From: an uncultured Clostridia bacterium
Lineage (GTDB): Bacteria; Bacillota; Clostridia; Oscillospirales; Ruminococcaceae
Direction: 5' to 3'
DNA: 10,126 bases
Assembly (NCBI GenBank): GCA_947177695.1
Contig: CAMWVO010000035.1
Location: forward strand, 1 to 10,126
The position numbers were made by a program, and so were the translations under genes. Numbering within the stretch: position 1 is the first letter of the stretch; each line of letters opens with the position of its first letter. This document shows positions 6,049-10,126 of the stretch, in pieces. Below the pieces are notes generated by a model, which was not told where the DNA came from, did not search any database, and saw only the letters and a list, made by a program, of their open reading frames with translations.

Positions 6049-7062
6049 GTGGACTACAGTACAAAGCTTTTGGGAACCTCCGAGGAGGAGCTTCGCTATG
6101 CGGCGGGACTTCTTGCCCGCGGCGAGATAGTTGGTATGCCGACTGAAACAGTGTACGGGCTTGCCGCAGACGCTGAAAATCCCCGCGCGGTGGAGAGGAT
6201 TTTTGCCGCAAAGGGCAGACCGCAGGATAACCCGCTTATCGTTCATATTGCGGATATTGCGCAGCTTGATGAATACGCGCACAGTATTCCCGCTATCGCC
6301 TACAGGCTTGCGGAAAAATTCTGGCCAGGACCGCTGACTATGGTCCTGCCGAAAAAGGAAAAAATTCCCGACATAACAAGTGCGGGACTTAATACGGTGG
6401 GGATAAGAATGCCCTGCCATAAGGCGGCAAGAAGTCTTATAAGATACAGCGGAAAGGCGCTTGCCGCTCCATCGGCAAATCTTTCGGGAAGTCCAAGTCC
6501 CACAGAAGCCGCCCACGTTATGGCGGACATGAATGGGCGTATCCCCGCGGTCGTGGACGGCGGAAGCTGTCCAGTAGGTGTGGAAAGCACGGTGATCTCC
6601 TTTGAGGGAGACGCGGTGAGGATACTGAGACCGGGATTTGTTTCGTCGGAGGAGCTGTCCGAATTGGCGGAGGTCATACATGACAGGCACATTACCGAAG
6701 CCGCCGCAGAGGGGGAGAAGGTGCTTTCCCCCGGAATGAAGTATAAGCACTATTCGCCGAAAGCGAACGTTGTGATAGTGGACGGCAGCGAGGAGCAGTA
6801 CCTCGATTATGTAAATCATCAGGTTGGGAACGGCGTGTGCGCTATGCTTTTCGGAAGCGAAGCGGACAGGTGCATGATACCCTGCATTGCCTACGGAGAC
6901 ACCTCCGAGGAGCAGGCGGCGAGGCTTTTTGCCGTCCTGAGAAAGCTTGACGATATCGGCGCGGAGCAGGTCTACGCGCGTATGCCATCAACGGAGGGCG
7001 TGGGACTTGCGGTCTATAACCGTCTGCTGAGAGCGGCGGGATTTGAGACAATCAAGCTGTAA
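6049..7062 (+). CDS. sua5: L-threonylcarbamoyladenylate synthase, Sua5 type
   Basis: This cytosolic enzyme makes threonylcarbamoyl-AMP from threonine, bicarbonate and ATP, the first step of the t6A37 modification of ANN-decoding tRNAs. The 337 residues have the two-domain Sua5 (TsaC2) form. The YrdC domain carries PTETVYGLAADA (31-42), KGRPQDNPL (55-63), FWPGPLTMVLP (91-101) and PSANLSG (141-147). After a linker with SPGMKYKHYSP (227-237) comes the C-terminal Sua5 domain (about 240-337), ending STEGVGLAVYNRLLRAA. The GTG start at 6049 directly follows the prfA stop; AGGAGG (6035-6040) lies 8 bases upstream within prfA, so coupling is likely. In Bacillus prfA and this gene lie in the same region but are separated by prmC and others. 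The remaining t6A genes (tsaB, tsaD, tsaE) are not in the window. Confidence 0.95.
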   Translation: MDYSTKLLGTSEEELRYAAGLLARGEIVGMPTETVYGLAADAENPRAVERIFAAKGRPQDNPLIVHIADIAQLDEYAHSIPAIAYRLAEKFWPGPLTMVLPKKEKIPDITSAGLNTVGIRMPCHKAARSLIRYSGKALAAPSANLSGSPSPTEAAHVMADMNGRIPAVVDGGSCPVGVESTVISFEGDAVRILRPGFVSSEELSELAEVIHDRHITEAAAEGEKVLSPGMKYKHYSPKANVVIVDGSEEQYLDYVNHQVGNGVCAMLFGSEADRCMIPCIAYGDTSEEQAARLFAVLRKLDDIGAEQVYARMPSTEGVGLAVYNRLLRAAGFETIKL

Positions 7063-7118
7063 CAAAACTTTGTGACTTATTCTTTTGACAAAACCGAAAC
7101 ATGAAAGGAATGGAAAAT

Positions 7119-7742
7119 ATGAGCGAGTCAGCCGGTGCGGCTGTAATTGGTCTGACAGGGCAGAGCGGCGCGGGAAAAACCACGGTATGCAAGGTGTTCG
7201 ACGAAAAGGGCTTTGCGATAATCAACGCGGATAAGATAGCGCGGTCTGTTATGGAAAAGGGCTCGTCATGCCTTGCGGAGGCAGCCGAATGCTTCGGAGA
7301 CGATATCTTGAACGGGGACGGAAGTCTGAACAGGCAGAAGCTTGCGGACATTGTGTTCGGCGACCGTGAAAAGCTTACACAGCTCAATGCGATCAGCTAT
7401 CCGTACATAACTTCGGAAATACTGAAAATGATAAACCGGTACGGAGACGAGGGAAGAAAATACGTGCTTATCGACGCTCCCACGCTTTTTGAGAGCAGAG
7501 CGGACGATTTCTGCGACCTTATCATAAGCGTTACCGCTCCCGAAAAGCTTCGGACGGAGAGGATCGCCGCAAGGGACGGTCTTACCGACGAGCAGATAAA
7601 GGAGAGGTTTTCGTCCCAGCACACCGAGGAATTTTTCATAAACCATTCCGATTTTATAATAAAGAACAACAGATCCGTCAGCGAGCTTATCGAAAAGGCG
7701 GAGGAGGTTGCAGAAAAGGTCAAGGAGTACTACAATGCTTAA
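7119..7742 (+). CDS. coaE: Dephospho-CoA kinase
   Basis: CoaE phosphorylates the 3'-hydroxyl of dephospho-CoA with ATP, the last step of coenzyme A synthesis, in the cytosol. The 207-residue product shows IGLTGQSGAGKTT with P-loop at 14-22, NADKIAR (36-42) of the substrate site, VLIDAPTLFES (117-126), and the lid segment EKLRTERIAARDGLTDEQIKERF with SSQHTEEF. The family usually has a DAD sequence where NAD is seen here, a modest variation. I choose ATG 7119 because AAAGGA (7104-7109) lies 9 bases upstream; the in-frame ATG at 7101 has no ribosome site and would add six residues. It follows sua5 by 56 bases without a promoter that I can support, and its end overlaps the next gene's start by 8 bases. 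Confidence 0.94.
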   Translation: MSESAGAAVIGLTGQSGAGKTTVCKVFDEKGFAIINADKIARSVMEKGSSCLAEAAECFGDDILNGDGSLNRQKLADIVFGDREKLTQLNAISYPYITSEILKMINRYGDEGRKYVLIDAPTLFESRADDFCDLIISVTAPEKLRTERIAARDGLTDEQIKERFSSQHTEEFFINHSDFIIKNNRSVSELIEKAEEVAEKVKEYYNA

Positions 7743-8295
7743 AAAGCTTGGCGGCTTTCTTTTGATAATATTGGCGGGACTGCTCATATGGACGGTCTGC
7801 AATATGGAAAACCTCAGCAGGAAATATGTTTATCCCATTGAGTACAGCGATTATGTGGAGACCGCTTCCCGCGAGACGGGGATAGACAAGTACCTGATCT
7901 ACGCTGTTATCAAGACCGAGAGCAATTTCAATGCGGACGCTGAGTCCAACGTTGGCGCGAGGGGTCTTATGCAGCTTATGGAGGACGCTTTCGACTGGGT
8001 AAAGTTCCGCATGGAGGACGAGCGGGACATATGCTACGACGATATGTACGATCCCTGCTGCAACATAGAATACGGCAGCTTTCTGCTGAAGCTTCTTTAC
8101 GAAGAATACGGCGACGAGAGGACGGCTCTGGCGGCGTACCATTCGGGCAGAGGAAGTGTCAACGGCTGGCTTGAAGATAAAAAGTACAGCTCTGACGGAA
8201 AAACTCTCGATAAAATTCCCTCGGATACCACCGAGCATTACGTCAATAAGGTTATGACGGCTTACGAGGGGTATACTAACTTATATGTAAACTAA
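7735..8295 (+). CDS. Membrane-anchored lytic transglycosylase (SLT domain)
   Basis: This enzyme cleaves the MurNAc-GlcNAc bond of peptidoglycan non-hydrolytically, giving 1,6-anhydro-MurNAc ends. The 186-residue product has a short basic start, one hydrophobic segment (about 6-22, no lipobox or clear signal-peptidase site, so probably an uncleaved anchor), then the Slt catalytic domain (about 36-180). Its motifs are IKTESNFNADAES with catalytic E62, GARGLMQLM (74-82), the middle EYGSFLLKLLYEEY, and AAYHSGRG followed by VNGWL (133-146). The domain would lie outside the membrane. ATG 7735 overlaps the end of coaE and has AAGGAG (7722-7727) 7 bases upstream; this start makes residue 1 the beginning of the membrane anchor. 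The tight overlap shows translation coupled to coaE. Likely general wall turnover; I see no sporulation signature. Confidence 0.92.
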   Translation: MLKKLGGFLLIILAGLLIWTVCNMENLSRKYVYPIEYSDYVETASRETGIDKYLIYAVIKTESNFNADAESNVGARGLMQLMEDAFDWVKFRMEDERDICYDDMYDPCCNIEYGSFLLKLLYEEYGDERTALAAYHSGRGSVNGWLEDKKYSSDGKTLDKIPSDTTEHYVNKVMTAYEGYTNLYVN

Positions 8296-8317
8296 ATAAG
8301 CGAAAGGATTGATAGAT

Positions 8318-9721
8318 ATGTCAAAGGAAAAATCAAAGGCGGAGCTTCTCAAGGAGCAGCTTTTTATGGAGAAAAAACACGCGGCTTTAATTATGTCCGA
8401 GGCGGAAATTGCGGCGTGCGACGATTTCTGCGAAAGCTACAAGGATTTTCTGGACAGATCCAAGACTGAGCGCGAGGCTGCCAAGACTGCTATTACTCTT
8501 GCAAAAGAGGAGGGCTTCAGGGAGTACACTGCGGGTATGCCCCTTAAAGCGGGAGACAAGATCTATTACTGCAACCGCGGCAAGGCGGTCATTCTTGCCG
8601 TGATCGGAACCGAGCCTGCCGAAAAGGGCGTACATCTTGCGGCGGCGCATATTGACTCTCCCAGACTTGACCTTAAACAAAATCCCCTTTATGAGGACAA
8701 CGATATCGCTCTTTTCAAGACCCACTACTACGGCGGCATCAAGAAATATCAGTGGACGGCTATGCCTCTTGCGCTTCACGGCGTTGCGGTAAAAAAGGAC
8801 GGCACAAAGGTGGAACTTTGTATCGGCGAGGACGAGAACGACCCCGTATTCTTTGTGAGCGATCTGCTTCCTCACCTTGCGCAGGAGCAGGTAAAGCGCA
8901 CTCTTGCGGAGGGCATCAAGGGCGAAGAGCTTAACGTTGTTGTGGGTTCGAGACCTTTCCGTGATGATGATGTGAGCGAAAAGGTAAAGCTGAATATACT
9001 TGCGGTTCTGAATGAAAAATACGGTCTGACCGAAGCGGATTTTCTTTCGGCTGAATTTGAGATGGTACCAGCTTTTAAGGCTAAGGACGTTGGTTTTGAC
9101 AGAAGTCTTATCGGCTCTTACGGACACGACGACAGGGTCTGCGCCTACACCGCTCTGGAAGCTATCCTGGGCTGTGACAAGGTGAACAAGACCGCCGTTG
9201 TATGCCTTACCGACAAGGAGGAAACGGGCAGCGACGGCAACACGGGACTTTGCTCCGCGTATCTGAAAAACTTCCTGCACGATCTTGCGGACAGCTTCGG
9301 CGTAAAGGGCAGAACGCTTATCTCCAACACCGAGTGTCTTTCCGCGGACGTTAACGCGGCGTTTGATCCCACTTTCCCCGACGTTGTGGAGAAACGCAAT
9401 GCGGCTTTCCTGAACAAGGGCGTAGTCGTTACTAAGTTTACGGGAGCGAGAGGAAAGTCGGGTACTTCCGACGCGTCCGCAGAATTTGTGGGCAGAGTAC
9501 GCGCTCTTATGGAAAATAATAACATCGTATGGCAGACAGGCGAGCTTGGCAAGGTAGACCTTGGCGGCGGCGGAACTGTGGCGGCATATCTTGCAAATCT
9601 CGACATGGACGTTATCGACGTGGGCGTACCTGTTCTGGCAATGCACGCTCCCTACGAGATCGTTGCGAAAACGGACGTCTACATGACCTACAAGGCGTTC
9701 TGCGCGTTCCTGAACGAATAA
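8318..9721 (+). CDS. M18 family aminopeptidase
   Basis: A cytosolic di-zinc aminopeptidase of family M18 (aspartyl aminopeptidase / aminopeptidase I type), releasing N-terminal residues from peptides; M18 enzymes usually prefer acidic residues and form dodecamers (family knowledge). The 467 residues are near normal length. Visible metal and catalytic motifs are AAAHIDSPRLDL (H111, D113), GHDDRVCAYTAL (D272), TDKEETGSDGNTG (E301 and E302), ECLSADVNAAFDPTF, and the C-terminal GVPVLAMHAPYE (H443). The middle domain contains THYYGGIKKYQW, common in the clostridial branch. ATG 8318 has GAAAGGA (8302-8308) 9 bases upstream, so the in-frame TTG at 8309 is not needed. It lies 22 bases after the transglycosylase gene and is followed within 6 bases by a 12-bp hairpin, the likely 3' boundary of its message. 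Confidence 0.95.
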   Translation: MSKEKSKAELLKEQLFMEKKHAALIMSEAEIAACDDFCESYKDFLDRSKTEREAAKTAITLAKEEGFREYTAGMPLKAGDKIYYCNRGKAVILAVIGTEPAEKGVHLAAAHIDSPRLDLKQNPLYEDNDIALFKTHYYGGIKKYQWTAMPLALHGVAVKKDGTKVELCIGEDENDPVFFVSDLLPHLAQEQVKRTLAEGIKGEELNVVVGSRPFRDDDVSEKVKLNILAVLNEKYGLTEADFLSAEFEMVPAFKAKDVGFDRSLIGSYGHDDRVCAYTALEAILGCDKVNKTAVVCLTDKEETGSDGNTGLCSAYLKNFLHDLADSFGVKGRTLISNTECLSADVNAAFDPTFPDVVEKRNAAFLNKGVVVTKFTGARGKSGTSDASAEFVGRVRALMENNNIVWQTGELGKVDLGGGGTVAAYLANLDMDVIDVGVPVLAMHAPYEIVAKTDVYMTYKAFCAFLNE

Positions 9722-9726
9722 GCTTT

Positions 9727-9754
9727 GTCGGCGGACGGTTTGCTGTCCGCCGAC
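9727..9754 (+). terminator. Strong hairpin after the aminopeptidase gene (terminator-like, no T-run)
   Basis: GTCGGCGGAC (9727-9736) and GTCCGCCGAC (9745-9754) are perfect 10-bp inverted arms; a G-T and a G-C pair extend the stem to 12 bp around the loop TTTG (9739-9742). The stem starts 6 bases after the stop codon, as terminators do. The downstream bases CGCTTCGCTTT are only broken T-rich sequence, so termination may be partial. It may also act as a stabilising 3' end. It ends 11 bases before the next gene's AAGGAG. Confidence 0.55.
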
Positions 9755-9778
9755 CGCTTCGCTTTAAGGAGTGATACG

Positions 9779-10120
9779 GTGACAAAATCGGCAAAAATCA
9801 CGATAGATTTTTCAGCGGGTCAGAATTGGATACTGGCAGTAGCAATAGGCGCTGTGGGCTTATTCGGACTGTTTGTCATAATTGCAAACTGGTCGGCTCT
9901 GATAGCGTGGTATACAAAAAGGAAAACCGGTTCTGTTGTACCTTTTTTCGGGGGAGCGTTGGCTGCGTTTGCATTGTCGTTTACCGCGCTGCGGTCGTTT
10001 TGGTGGGTGTGTCTTGCGGCGGATTACGGCTTTTGGGTGGGACTGTTCAGCTTGCCCGAATTGATCTATTATATTTTCATATTGTCTAATATACAAATAA
10101 GACACTGCCCCCCAAATTAA
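9779..10120 (+). CDS. Small membrane protein, three predicted helices, C-terminus possibly altered
   Basis: A 113-residue membrane protein I cannot name. Residues about 17-45 (WILAVAIGAVGLFGLFVII onward), 53-72 (VVPFFGGALAAFALSFTALR) and 85-102 (FWVGLFSLPELIYYIFIL) are hydrophobic. A short KRKTGS turn follows the first, and a WW/DYG segment (75-84) lies between the second and third. The GS-VP-GG turn followed by WW and D resembles small clostridial membrane proteins sometimes found as immunity-like proteins; this is a weak impression. The GTG at 9779 is chosen because AAGGAG (9766-9771) lies 7 bases upstream. The tail after I101 (SNIQIRHCPPN) is polar and unlike a natural end. The final four residues fall in bases resembling an insertion-sequence edge, so the reading frame may be truncated there. 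Confidence 0.65.
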   Translation: MTKSAKITIDFSAGQNWILAVAIGAVGLFGLFVIIANWSALIAWYTKRKTGSVVPFFGGALAAFALSFTALRSFWWVCLAADYGFWVGLFSLPELIYYIFILSNIQIRHCPPN

Positions 10121-10126
10121 CAGGGT
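10106..10126. mobile_element. Possible insertion-sequence end at the window edge
   Basis: The sequence from TG at 10106, a run of six C, AAATTAACAGG and onward resembles the outer ends of IS3-family (IS150-like) elements, which start with TG and often carry a C-run followed by A-rich and ACAGG-like sequence. It lies where the membrane protein's frame turns into an unnatural tail. Only 21 bases are visible, without a transposase or second end, so this is a guess based on general appearance. Confidence 0.22.

Noticed and set aside
5956..6819. Antisense open frame opposite sua5
   Set aside because: The sense strand is a full Sua5 with all YrdC motifs; no start signal or family similarity is seen for the antisense frame.
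7085..7113. Perfect TTGACA at 7085-7090 as a promoter for coaE
   Set aside because: At 16-18 bases downstream there is only GAATGG-like sequence, with no -10 resembling TATAAT, so a promoter is not supported.
8387..9646. Long antisense open frame (about 419 codons) opposite the M18 aminopeptidase
   Set aside because: It lies wholly over a gene with clear metal-site motifs, has no ribosome site or recognisable domain, and its composition is that expected from the codon bias of the sense strand.

Overview
The window looks like a chromosomal housekeeping segment from an anaerobic Firmicute, most likely a Ruminococcus-like member of the Oscillospiraceae/Clostridia. The grounds are strong AGGAGG-type ribosome sites throughout, GTG and ATG starts, a DUF951 protein beside prfA, a FliB-type cysteine-cluster protein, and the amino-acid style of RarA, Sua5 and the M18 peptidase. 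The genus assignment is inference; no rRNA or other marker is present.

Layout. Bases 2-373 hold the 3' end of glyA (serine hydroxymethyltransferase), closed by a good intrinsic terminator whose T-run touches the Shine-Dalgarno site of the next gene. Bases 460-3010 hold two + strand genes: a flagellin lysine-N-methylase-like (FliB family) protein, visibly more AT-rich than its neighbours, and rarA, a AAA+ ATPase of stalled replication forks. Bases 3011-3178 are a convergent gap packed with nested inverted repeats. Bases 3179-4541 hold two minus-strand genes: an S1-domain RNA-binding protein and, upstream of it, a small unrecognised protein. The short gap between these two contains two interlocked complementary pairs just ahead of the S1 gene's ribosome site. 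Bases 4542-4720 are a divergent control region with a strong extended -10 promoter for the + strand and a 25-bp inverted repeat that could be an operator.

Bases 4721-10120 form a tight + strand gene train, probably one operon from the 4654-4683 promoter: DUF951 protein, prfA (release factor 1), sua5 (tRNA threonylcarbamoyladenosine synthesis), coaE (last step of coenzyme A synthesis), a membrane-anchored lytic transglycosylase, an M18 aminopeptidase and, after a strong hairpin, a small three-helix membrane protein. Two genes concern decoding fidelity and termination (prfA, sua5); the others cover cofactor synthesis, wall turnover and peptide recycling. The last approximately 20 bases may be the edge of an insertion sequence that supplied the last codons of the final gene.

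I see no tRNA, rRNA, CRISPR array or complete mobile element, and no clear new defence or biosynthetic system. The best places for a second look are the non-coding structures at 3017-3126, 4143-4177, 4627-4651 and 9727-9754, and the right-hand edge.
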